This document shows positions 9,352 through 18,787 of a stretch of DNA of 18,787 nt, one piece after another. Each line of letters begins with the position of its first letter. The first letter of the stretch is position 1. The position numbers were made by a program, and so were the translations under genes. Below the pieces are notes generated by a model. It was not told the DNA's origin and made no database searches. It saw nothing but the letters and a program-made list of their open reading frames with translations. This DNA comes from Pleurotus ostreatus/Saccharomyces cerevisiae fusant (Eukaryota; Opisthokonta). The stretch is from positions 1-18,787 of the forward strand of contig JAMQCK010000627.1 in NCBI GenBank assembly GCA_024196135.1, given 5' to 3'.

Positions 9352-11382
9352 GCGATGATGTGGCTAAGGGCCGGTAGGATTTGTGTAAGCGGTCGCATGG
9401 ATATGACTGTCTTTCTTGGGGTGTGCGCTGTATACACTCGCTTGCGATGTACCTGTCCTTCTTGTTGTACTCTTATCTGTATGTATGTATGTTTGAGTAG
9501 AAGATTTACTGCCTGGGGAATATATTCCAGATGCATCCCCGAGGCCCATCAAAGGCAGCTGCAGCTGCGAAAGACCGGCTGCGATCTAGCCCTAGGCTAT
9601 CTTCTCCCTCGAGAATCTGTTCATTCTGAAGTCCTATGACAGCCTGTCGTGCGAAGGGCCGATACAACGGCCTTAGAGGGCAGAGACTCGATTTGTCACA
9701 ACATGCATGCAACGCTGGCACGTCACGCTTGCTCCTTGCTTTCCTCCTCCATGTCTCATCGGGCTCCATTAACACTCCTTCTTACTTGCAACTCGTCGCT
9801 TTCCCCTCGAGCTTTGGAGAGCCCGCACCGGCCGCGGACATGGACCCGAAAATGCGCATGTCACGGTTCGTCTTGTCACGGTCTCCCACGGCTCAATATT
9901 CGAAAGAAAACGTATTGCAGGGCGATTCAGACGCCAAAACCAGCCCAGACTTTGAATCTACTCAAATGACTACATCCATTGCCAAAGAGAGACATATATA
10001 CTGCTCGCACGCCTCCAAGGTCCGAATTCGCGCCCGAGCGAAGGGTAAAATCATGATCGCCAAGGTGGTACGTCGGGCTCCCTTCGACGTTTTTCCACGT
10101 ACTGAACACCCGGCTCTCTGATGGTTTCTTTATCGCAGAAAATCATCTGATCAGTGACTCAGTCTGCCCATGAGTCGGCGGCACCTTCGTCCACCGCCGC
10201 GCTCGTGCTTTCGCACGGGTGAAAAAAGAAGACCAGCAATTTCGTTCATGGCGATGACTCCCCAGATTCAAGGCGACGATGGGGTTCAATCAAGCGGTCC
10301 ATGTTACTCACCGCCTCGTTCAAAGCGCACCCGCTGCCAACTGATCACTGGGCGCCTACTGATTTTCCCATCATCCACTTCGGCCCACGCCCTTTACGGC
10401 ACCTCCGCTGCGGCCTGGGAAGTGTGTCGTAATCCGAGGTGCGCGGATGGCAGTGCGACTCATTGCAAGCTCATTGTACGAGGACTCGTGGATCTTACAG
10501 AAGGGGGAGGCGCTCGAGGACCTTGCCAGCTTTATTGCCTTGAAGGCCTGCGTCCCCCTCCCCTGCGACATCCCATCAAGCCGATGGCCCCACCTCCGCC
10601 GCCACCGTCGCGTCTCACACAATAAGCGCCACACGCGGTGCCGCCACGACCAGCGCCCCTCCATTGCGATCCCACGCCATGTATCTTCTAGAGCCCGGCC
10701 GGCGCCCGTCGCGCAGGGTCCCGCCGTCGAAGAGGCCGTACCTCGTGCCGAAGGGCACCGCACCTCGTACGCATGATGGTGACTGACTCCCCTCTCTTTT
10801 GTGAAGCACTGCCGAACTGATGGGTTTTCTACCAATAGCCATATTCGCGGAGTTGGACCAAGAGATCCACTGTGCGCCTCACGAGGCGCCGCTGTGGCGA
10901 TTTGAATATACTTACAGCATCGAACAATAAGCCAGCGGATCGTTCGCCGCGACGCGGGGGACCCGAGCGATCCTGCTATCGCAGAAAGTATACCCTCCAA
11001 GGTAGTGGTCTAGCGGGGACGGATGGATGACCGCCTATATTCGCCAACTGCTGTTCGACCCTCTCGTGCCCCGTCCATGTAGCGGGGGCGGGGTGCTACA
11101 GCAGTCGAGAAAGGCAGAATACCGTTCAAGAATTCACCGAGAAGCACCCCCTTTCTCGTTGCGATGCGGAGCTCGTCTTTGAAGCGAGCTGTGCGAAGGG
11201 ATAGGCGCCAGGATCCGGCAAGTGTAGTCCGCCGCTGGGCTCTTTGTGCCGAATCTGGAATATTTTACTCACAATGGTCGGCGCCTCTTATACTGCAGCG
11301 CCCAGCCCAACCTCTCTTTCTTCCCCACCCACCACCACCACTAAGCTTGCCACTCCAGAAGTACCCAAGCTCATCGTCCCAG
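9352..11382. other. two-kilobase region without a supported gene
   Basis: The first 150 bp look like the 3' untranslated part of the seven-helix gene, including a TGTATGTATGTATG run near 9478-9492. Frames of 150-209 codons on both strands near 9636-10121 and 10170-11000 overlap each other, have no family motif and no clear splice partners, so I do not call them genes. A small perfect hairpin, GCGCCTC-AC-GAGGCGC, lies near 10875. The last 150 bp are pyrimidine-rich and probably form the promoter and leader of the next gene. I saw no tRNA. Confidence 0.5.
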
Positions 11383-14300
11383 ATGGACTACCTCATCGTA
11401 CAAGCGATTGTGCTCACAGTGAGCTACTCCATCGCTATCTCCCTGCGCGCTGCTGGTCTCGTGGACAACGTCTTCGAGACCACGACTGCTGCCTACTGCG
11501 TCATTCTCCCGCCTTCGTCCCTCGCCCTGCGCGACAACCCGGTCATCTCTGCCCTCTTGGACGATGCCAGGCAGGATCCCACCCGCACCCCGACCGCCCC
11601 TCCCATCGCCCTCAACTTCAAAGCCATCTTGATGCCCGACCGTGTCGACGTCAAGATCAGTCCCCTGGGCCGTCGCCTCCTCATCAGCGAGGACGAGCTC
11701 GAGCAAGCCCTGCTCGCCAAGCAGCGCAACGATTATGCGGCGCGGATCGCCGACGAGGTCGCCACTGCATGGTCCTCCTACGAGAAGCGCCTGATCAGTG
11801 GCCGCCCGTCCGCCACAAAGGACGCACCATGGCTTCAAGCCTCCCCCCTAGGTCTCGCCTCCTACATCCTCGCCCTCGTACGTCGTTAAGCGCCTGCGCG
11901 GTCGCAGACACTGACCGCCCTGCAGATCGTCCTTATCATGACCGTTGTCGTGATCTACGTCCGGCTCTTCCGCCGCAAACCCACGCGCCGATTCGCTGCC
12001 ACGAAAGTGGAAATTGAATCCGGGGCCCCGCCGGCGCCGCCGCCATCCACGTGCGTTTTGCCATCGCTGCCGCTCGCGTGCTCGCGCTGACCGTTCGTTT
12101 TAGTACCGTCGACGACGAGGTGAACACCGACGAGCAGGAAATCAACGACCTTCTTGCCGAATTCCCCGGACCCGCTTTCTTCGAGGAACGCGTCCCCTAC
12201 GTCGAGATCCTGCCTGCACCTGCCGCAGCAGTACCCGCCGCACCCGCACCCGTTATCCCAGCTCCGATTGCCCCAGCTCCTACCGCACCAGCACCCGTTG
12301 CGCCAGCACCCACTGCGTCCGTGCCTATCGTACAAGCACCCGTCGCACCAGCACCAGTTGCGCCAGCACCCGCAGCTCCAGCTGCCGTCGCTCCAGCCGC
12401 CGCCGTACCAGCACCCGTCGTCGTACCCAGTGTCCCTCTCCCCACCCCGCAAAATCAGCCCATCCAGTCCGATGAAGACGACGACGACGACGAGGATGAT
12501 GCGGACGACATCCCACTCAACCCGCCTCAAGTCATCGACTCGTCCAGCACCTCGTCTCCCAACGACTCGGAAGCTTCAAACGACCTCGCCGATGACCCCT
12601 TACCCTTCGCCCACGATGATTGCCTCTTCGCCACCGATGCGAAGTGCGTGACTTCCTATCATTCCCTTTCTGCCATTGACAACCATACAGTGAGCCGGCA
12701 CTTCCTGATAGCGGCCCCGTCAACACCACCAGCTCCATCCCTTGCCCCGCCTCCCCGGTCACAGACCACGAGTACGTCGATGGCCTTGCTGTACTAGCCC
12801 CACACGCTGACCTATCGCTAGTGAAACCGCCGTGGTAAAGCTGCCTAGCCAGCCGACCGAGACGTCCCACCCTGTCCAATCCATCCAACCTACCCCTCCC
12901 CTCCCAGAAGCCAGTGTCCTCCCACTGAACTCGTGCGTGTGGCTCACGCTGCTAACTTCCTATCCAACTGACATCCCTCTCCAGAGCCCATCCGGAAGTC
13001 GACGCTACCTTCCAGGTTGCGAGCACCGACTACAGCATCTTCGACATCGTAGACGAAACCTCGCCCGTCGTAAACCTTCCCCGCGCCCATCGCGAGGACG
13101 AGACCGACGTCGGCCTGTCTCCGGCTCCGCCGCGCGTCACCGACTTCGACGACGCCGCGCTACAGCCTTCGAGCGTCGGCGACAGCCTCTTCAGCTTCTT
13201 CGACGAGACCTCCCCATCTGCACCCATCGTCAACCTGCCTCGCGCCACCCAGGCGAATGAGGATGATGCCGGCCCCTCTCCGATTCCGCAGTGCGTAGCG
13301 CCCTCGCAAGACTTTTCCTCTACTGAATGGTTCACAGGGACGTTATCGGGCTGTTCGACGATAACACTGATTCGTCTAGCGACGAGTCCGAAGCCGAGAA
13401 CATCGACGAGCATGAGATGGTCTTCCGCATTCGCGGCATGTTCTCACTTCGCCTAAGCAATGATTCGAGTCGCAGGTATGTCAACGTCGCGCCTTCCTCT
13501 CCACTCCTCTCTGACAACTTTTCACAGACAAGCAACTCGGATTCTCGTACCCATTGCTGTAAACCCGGCAGCATCTCAGGACACAGACAGCACAACATCT
13601 TCAACATCTTCCCCGCAACTACAGACACCGCCAGATCTTCCTGTGGAGGGGCCAGCTCCACTTGCTGCTACGTATGTACCTTGTAATTTACCTTTCAACC
13701 ATCCTCTGACCCTCTGGCAGCAACGAGCGATTGGCGCGGATGCTTGACAATCTGCGAAGCAAGCCTGCTCCCTCATTGACCGCACCGTATGTCTATGACT
13801 TCCTTGTCTATAGCATGCACTGAGAACTCCCCAGATCCATCAAACACTCGCCGCTGCCTATAGAGGAGCCCGCGCCGTCTGCAGAGACGCAGTACGTCAA
13901 CGGTCATAGCCACCTTGACTTCCTCACAGCGCGACTCGTGCAGTCCGCTGCGTCTATGGCAACGCGGTCCAACGAGAGGGTTAATCTCATCGCCACCTTC
14001 TTCCCCGACCTCCACACTATCAACGATGCAGCGGTAACCGAAGTGCGAGGCCAGGAAGAAGAGACGAGCTCAACCGCGGAGGATGATCAGCAGCCCATGC
14101 AAGCTCTGGACGACACCGAACCCCGCGAGTCTGGTGTAGAGGAGGAAGAGGTGGTCAACGTTCATGTCCCGAATGAAGAACCCGCCAACTTGTCACCCGT
14201 CGAGGCAGCACCCTCCGTCCCCGAGCTTCCAGCGCCGCTGGACGAGGGCGCTGCCCCCTTTACGCTTCCCGTCAGCCACCACGATACCCATCAACCGCAA

Positions 14301-15108
14301 GAGGGACCACAAGACGTGCCTCAAGGTGGCGAGATACTGTATATCGCCGTGCCCCAAGGGTCTACCCTTCATGTTCCGCTTCAACAGGAGCATCCTCAAG
14401 CGCTGGCTATTCACCCTGCGCCTGAGCAGGCGCGATCCCCAGCACCGGTCATTCGCATCACGCCTCCTACACCTCCTCTGGAGGGCCCCCAGTACAGATG
14501 CACTTCGCCCGCGTCTGGCGAGGTACCGAATGGCGAGTCCCCTGCTGTCAACTTCGTCTGGTTTCAAGCACCTCCGTACGGTATCATGCGGGGCAGCCAG
14601 CCGGACGGGTCCAACGAGATCTCGCAGGCGCTGAGTACTGCTACCACACGTATCGAGGCAAGTGCATTGACTGTGGAAGCGCCCGCGGCGGCGGTGGCTA
14701 CTTACCCACGCATCGATGACCTTCAAGAGTCAGACGCTGCATCGTCGAGGTAAGCACTGCGGCTGACATCGACGATCTTAGGCTAACTCGTTCTACAGCG
14801 AGATAGAGATGCCCGTGCATTCGGCTGATGAGCTACCTAAGCCGACGCCAGCCGTTGCAGAAGCGCGCGACGATACTCCCGAGCTGCCTCTTCCCAACGC
14901 AACACCAAGTGAGTGCATCTGCACCGAGACGTCCTCGCCTGTCGAGCATGATCCTCCGGAGCCCGTTCCCAACTCTTCCGAAACGTCAACACCCACAGCA
15001 CTCACCACCACGACCAGCCAGTCAGCTCATGGACGTCGCAAGACGCATCGTGTCAAAGGTGTGAAGATTGTCCTCCAGAGCAACGGCCCGCGCAACCTTG
15101 GGCGGTAG
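11383..15108 (+). CDS. Large membrane-anchored low-complexity protein, unrecognised
   Basis: I do not recognise this protein. The model has eleven exons: 11383-11877, 11926-12050, 12104-12643, 12691-12771, 12822-12932, 12985-13290, 13338-13475, 13528-13671, 13721-13786, 13835-14749 and 14799-15108, giving 1,076 residues. Two hydrophobic segments lie near residues 4-22 (YLIVQAIVLTVSYSIAISL) and 155-178 (LASYILALIVLIMTVVVIY). The second is followed by RLFRRKPTRR, which suggests that the long remainder is cytoplasmic. That remainder is disordered: an Ala-Pro repeat (about residues 241-315), an acidic run DEDDDDDEDDADD, a duplicated DETSP..VNLPRA module, and Ser/Thr/Pro/Glu-rich sequence with a basic end (GRRKTHRVKGVK). 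The ten introns are 47-53 nt and fit in frame. A possible 38-nt intron at 13892-13929 was rejected because removing it breaks the frame. It could be two fused genes, but frame and phase argue for one. Confidence 0.75.
12207..12430 (+). repeat. Ala-Pro-rich coding repeat
   Basis: Short units of CCAGCACCCGTTGCG type repeat many times and encode runs of A-P-V, A-P-A-P and A-P-T in the large membrane-anchored protein. The tract is imperfect and mostly of 9-, 12- and 15-bp steps, as expected from slippage. Confidence 0.85.
13040..13362 (+). repeat. duplicated DETSP / VNLPRA protein module
   Basis: Two successive modules can be aligned: copy 1 (13040-13153) reads DETSP-VVNLPRA-...-GLSPAPP-...-DFDD, and copy 2 (13196-13362, interrupted by the intron 13291-13337) reads DETSP-IVNLPRA-...-GPSPIP-...-LFDD. 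Order and spacing agree, so this is an internal duplication within the disordered region. Confidence 0.7.
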
Positions 15109-15658
15109 CCGTGCATGAACATCTTTCGGGCATCTATCCATCGGCAACGGCCTATTACGAACAAGAAGTTCGCGCTTCGGCGCGACTCTTGCGGACGTCT
15201 CGCTCAGCTCAGCCATGGCTAAAGCACTCGGCTGTGACGACATCTCACCCAAGCTCGAGATGTTGAAGTCCTACGAAGCCTTCTGTGCACCTCTGAGACC
15301 AGGTCCTAGGGCGGTTCTCATGACTGTGCAAGACTCATCGCAGTCTCCTAGGATTTCGCGCACCTGTCTACGATCCTGTCGAATACACCGCGCGTCAGCG
15401 CTGCGTGCTCCGCGCGATCAGGACTGCACCGAGCTCGCTATCCCACCCACCTTTCCTACTGTCCCATTTCTTGTACGGCCGTGCGAAGCGATTCGTGTAT
15501 TTGTACCTAGCTACATATCTCGATGGTAGATTTGATTTCCTGTTGAATAACATAACTATTGGTTGACCAGACAATGACATGGCGGGAAAGCATACAAGAA
15601 CACAAACAACAACCTCGAAAGCATGCTCGACCAGTGAGAAGTGACAAAGTACATAAAA
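15109..15658. other. convergent 3' region
   Basis: This stretch lies between two genes that end towards each other and probably holds both 3' untranslated regions. A plus-strand frame of about 100 codons at 15215-15529 has no recognisable motif. A second plus frame ends CICT just before a stop near 15510 but has no ATG, so I do not call it a pheromone gene. Confidence 0.5.
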
Positions 15659-18647
15659 TTATCCAGACAGTGCGCGCGGCGGCCCACCAGACAAGCGCGC
15701 CAGATCCTGTATACCCCGTTGCACGTCGCTCTGCCAGCGCTCGAGCTCAGCGCAGCGCTGCTTCAGCTGCTCATTCGACTGCTCCATAGCACGCCTCTGC
15801 TGCTCGTTCCCCCGTTCGAGCTGTCGCCTCTGCTCCTTCTCCTGCTCGAGCTGCCGCTTCTGCTCCCCGTTGGCCTGCTCGAGTTGCCGCTTCTCCTGCT
15901 CCGTGACCTTGCTGCGGGCCACGACCTCGCGCGTGTGCTTGAGCATCGCATTGTAGCGCGCCTGCAGCTCGTCCTTCTCTCGTTTGGCGGCGCTGAGCTT
16001 CTGTGCGAGACCCGAGTCGCCGCTGCCGGCGGACGTTGGCGCGGGTATGAGCATAGGTTCTTCTAGTCGCCGCTCGAGCTCAAGGATGCGCTTCTGCTGC
16101 ACCTCGGACTGCTCTTCGAGGGCGGCGTGCGCTCTGGCGAGGTTATCCTTCTGCTCCGCGAGCTCGTCCTTTAGCCGCTCCATGACGCTGAGCTTGCGCG
16201 CGAGTGCAGGGTCGACTGAAGGGGATGACGGCGGGGGAGCCTGCGCTGGCGGCTCACGTTGTCGCTCGAGCATGAGAATTCGCTTCTGCTGCTTCTCAGT
16301 CTGCTCTTCTAGCTCCGCGTGCGCTCGCGCGAGTTGATCCTTCTGTCTCGCCAACTCATCCCTCTGTAGCGTGAGCTGGTCGTTCTCCTTCGCGAGTTCG
16401 TCCGTCCGTCTCGCAACCTCGTCCCTCTGCTTCGCGAGCTCATTTTTCTGCTTCGCGAGCTCGGCGTTGCAGGACTGAAGCTCACGATTCTCGAGGTTGA
16501 GGCGCTGGTCCATAGTCTGGTATCGCCGCCCGAGCTTGGCGTGTTTGCGGTTCAGGTCGGCGTGTTTGGCTTCCAGGTCAGTGCTGCGCTTCTCAAGGTC
16601 GGCGTAGCGCTGCTCGAGGTCGCGCTTGCGATGTTCGAGGACACGATTCTTGCTCTCGAGCTCAGCAATCTGAGTTGCAGGACCGGTTGGTGCGGTGGGA
16701 GCAGCTGGTGCAGAAGGAACAGATGGTACATTGCTGGCTTCGCGGGCTCGCATTGGCTGCGCGAGATTGATCCTCTCAGTCGATGCTCTCGAGGACATTG
16801 TAATCGGATGTGGCTTCTTCGAAAATGGGGTAAGTCCTGCGCCAGACGTTGGGCATTCGACGGTTTCCACTTTTGGCACAGAGGAAATCGGTGCTAGCTG
16901 CGAAGCCGACGGGCCCAGGGCGCTTCCTGCAGCGCTGCTCGACCTCTCCGCGCTCGTTTCTTGGGCAGGGAGACGGCGTACACCTCGTTCACCATCGTCT
17001 GGAGCAGTCGACTCGAAAACTTTCCTCGCAACCTCATCCCATGCTTGAGACTGCCGCTCGTCGACTGAGGAGTGCAAGATCCGGCGAAGGCACGGAAGTG
17101 TCCTCGCCAGGAAGTCCACGACCGCATCCACGCTATACAAGTCGATAGTCGAGTCGCCCACATCCAGCGTCGTCACCCACGACTGCGACGGCAGCGGTTC
17201 TCCAGGCTCCGGACGCTGCCACGGCCATTGCGTACTGCGTGTGTCCACCGCGAGCGCCAGCGTCTCCAGGTCCGCGCACTTCTCCGCGAAGACCGCCACG
17301 CACGCCAGCGGCGTCGGCGAGCGGCGCGCCTTGTCGGACACGGAGCTGAGGCGCAGGGTGCGTAGCTTGGGCCACCATTTAGCGACGGCCTGACACTCCC
17401 GCTGGTCGAGGATGACGCCGCGCGCGACGTCGAGCACGAGCATCTGGAGCTGCTTGAACTCGGCGAGCAGGACGAGGTGCGACAAGTAAAGCGGCCAGTC
17501 GACGCAGGATAAGAGGTCGCCTTCCCTGCGACGGATGACCAGCGTCTGGAGTGCATGTGGGTTGCAACTCCGGCTGATGGCCACAAGTAGGTCGTAGAAC
17601 TCGTCTGCCGTTATACGTCCGATATGCTGGAGGCATAACCGCCGCAACCTCTGGTGGTCGAAAGACTCGATGATTGCTTGCGACAGCTTAGGTGCGGGGA
17701 ACTCGGGGAACTTGAAGGCAAGGTCCAAGGACTGCAGGGCCTCGAAAGAGCCTGCTTGCGTGACGGGCAGCCCATCCTGAGCGCTGCTGCTCATCACAAG
17801 CCAAGTTATAGTCTTCAAGTCCTTGGCTTGTGATAACGCCTCGACCCCCATCTTGCTGTATGGTGCAGTGAGCTCCAGGTCGTGAAAAGCGATGGTTCGG
17901 GCGTTGGAAGCCAGTACTCCGAGGGGTTGGGAGAGATTGAGAGAGCTATGAATGCACAGGCGCCTCACTCGCGAGTGATACGATAGAAGGATAGCGATCA
18001 CCGCTGGTGGGCCGGGCTGGACGTCGATGATATCGATATTGGCTGGAAAGACGCGGGGCCACGCCGTACGAAGATGCCCCATGCAAGCAACGTCCAGTGA
18101 GCATGGCAGGATAGTCAACGCCTTCAAGGACGACAGGAGGGGGAGAGGTACTCCTTCTCGGCAAGCAGCAGTGTCGGCACCGTTCACAGGCGTGTACGCC
18201 GGCACAGCTTCGAGGGCGCAATGAAGGTCCACACTGACCCTGCAAACCAGGTCTGCGCGACTGCGTACTCGTCCCAGAGACGACCACTGACTTCTCCGCG
18301 GCGCAGCCCGCGGTCCACTTGCAGTAGCATTCTGCGCCCTGCAGATCTTCTTGTGTTTCTTTGCTGTCTTGTAGCACCGCTCAACTAGTTCAGCCCACAT
18401 ATCTGGGGTCACCAAGTCGAGAAGGGGATCCAAAGACGGCAGTTCGTGCCACAAAACCAAGTTCGCGCTGATCTCCCATGCCTTCGATACGCGCGACAGT
18501 CGAGAGAGATCCCCTGGTGGTGCATAAGAGCAGATTCGCTGACATATCTCTGCGTTCAGGAAGGCTTTCGCGCAGCTGGAAATCAGAATGAGTTCCCAAC
18601 AACACGTAGAACATTTCGTTATATCACCTGCTTCGCCGCAAGGACAT
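15659..18647 (-). CDS. F-box / leucine-rich-like protein with long C-terminal coiled coil; 5' end uncertain
   Basis: This is probably a substrate receptor of an SCF ubiquitin ligase. An F-box is readable at about residues 12-55: FLNAEICQRICSYAPPGDLS, then RLSRVSKAWEISANLVLWHE. Next comes a Leu-rich region (about 150-505) with repeated L..L.L patterns such as LRRLCLQHIG and LRTLRLSSV, typical of fungal F-box/LRR proteins. A Ser/Pro/Ala linker follows, then about 330 residues of coiled coil from 643 (ELESKNRVLEHRKRDLEQ), rich in Glu, Lys, Gln and Arg. The model uses ATG at 18647, exon 18647-18628, a 52-nt intron 18627-18576, and exon 18575-15659, giving 978 residues. The same frame stays open without this intron to the right edge (18787), so the true start may lie outside. 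Most family members lack such a coiled-coil extension; no intron is needed within the long exon. Confidence 0.8.
15959..16342 (-). repeat. 64-residue tandem duplication in the coiled coil
   Basis: Two adjacent 192-bp units (16342-16151 and 16150-15959) encode related blocks. Each begins KD(Q/N)LARAHA(E/A)LEEQ, runs through QQKRIL.LER, passes a Pro/Ser-rich break, and ends in A(R/Q)KLS....KDEL. The first 30 residues agree at 23 positions. The duplication therefore copied both a coiled-coil segment and its flexible break. Confidence 0.85.
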
Positions 18648-18676
18648 CGCAGCTCCCCAGTATCGACACCAACCAG

Positions 18677-18682
18677 CTTATA
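18677..18682 (-). promoter_or_regulatory. possible TATA box of the F-box gene
   Basis: TATAAG on the minus strand lies about 30 bp upstream of the ATG at 18647. Such close spacing would leave almost no 5' leader, which weakens either this motif or this start codon. Confidence 0.15.
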
Positions 18683-18787
18683 CGCTGCGCCGTGATGGTT
18701 TGAGGCAAATTGGAAAGAAACATCAACGCCGCACGCACGGCGGACCGCTAGTGATCCGGGGTACAGCTGGGTCTCCTTTCGTTCAAT

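Noticed and set aside
9478..9500. CMYV and CMFE endings before stops in the TGTATGTATG run
   Set aside because: They arise from a microsatellite in the 3' untranslated region of the seven-helix gene and have no open upstream frame.
9549..9596. Minus-strand frame ending CSCL
   Set aside because: Only about 15 codons between stops and no start codon.
10155..10161. TGACTCA, a perfect Gcn4/AP-1 type site
   Set aside because: A single 7-bp match more than 1 kb from any gene start is expected by chance.
10371..11000. A 209-codon minus-strand frame opposite plus frames of 151 and 109 codons
   Set aside because: Overlapping frames on both strands, basic low-complexity composition, and no motif or splice partners; GC-rich chance frames explain them.
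13892..13929. Treating the GTACGT...CACAG stretch as a normal intron of the large gene
   Set aside because: Removing 38 nt shifts the frame into an early stop, while read-through stays open; kept only as a finding.
15340..15510. Plus-strand frame ending CICT before a stop, CaaX-like
   Set aside because: The open frame has no ATG and lies in the convergent 3' region of two genes.
15641..17148. Long plus-strand frames such as those at 15641-16066 and 15984-16337
   Set aside because: They are antisense to the repetitive coiled-coil exon; their Leu/Ser-rich composition is a by-product of the Glu/Lys/Gln codons on the other strand.

Overview
The window reads as nuclear DNA of a filamentous basidiomycete, probably an Agaricomycete. 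It is GC-rich. Its genes are interrupted by many short introns (mostly 47-58 nt, GT..AG, with CTGAC/CTAAC-like branch sites). It encodes Ste3-type pheromone receptors, a fungal seven-helix protein of a kind common in mushrooms, and an F-box protein. The species cannot be named from the sequence alone.

Layout from left to right. (1) 1-1061, minus: a well conserved Ste3-type pheromone receptor, cut by the left edge after helix 6. (2) 1062-2499: promoter side of receptor 1 and 3' side of receptor 2, with no convincing gene. (3) 2500-5106, minus: a second, strongly diverged Ste3-like receptor with a very long, disordered C-terminal tail. (4) 5107-7612: gene-poor DNA holding a roughly 535-bp fold-back element with 90-bp arms. 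(5) 7613-9351, plus: an eight-exon seven-transmembrane protein of an uncharacterised mushroom family, with one GC-AG intron. (6) 9352-11382: about 2 kb with no supported gene. (7) 11383-15108, plus: an eleven-exon gene for a roughly 1,076-residue membrane-anchored, low-complexity protein that I do not recognise; nine consecutive introns are phase 2. (8) 15109-15658: convergent 3' regions. (9) 15659-18647 or beyond, minus: an F-box/leucine-rich-like protein fused to a long coiled coil with an internal 64-residue duplication.

The first 5.1 kb looks like part of a B-type (pheromone/receptor) mating locus or an adjoining cluster of non-mating-specific receptors. The two receptors share three intron positions in the same phase, so they are true paralogues, yet they differ greatly in sequence and tail length. 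Ste3 receptors bind farnesylated lipopeptide pheromones and signal through a heterotrimeric G protein and a MAP-kinase cascade. I scanned the main intergenic stretches by eye for short reading frames ending in a CaaX box and found no convincing pheromone precursor; these may lie left of the window or be spliced. The remaining genes have no evident functional link to mating beyond proximity. Exon boundaries are manual inferences from splice consensus and frame continuity, not from transcripts.
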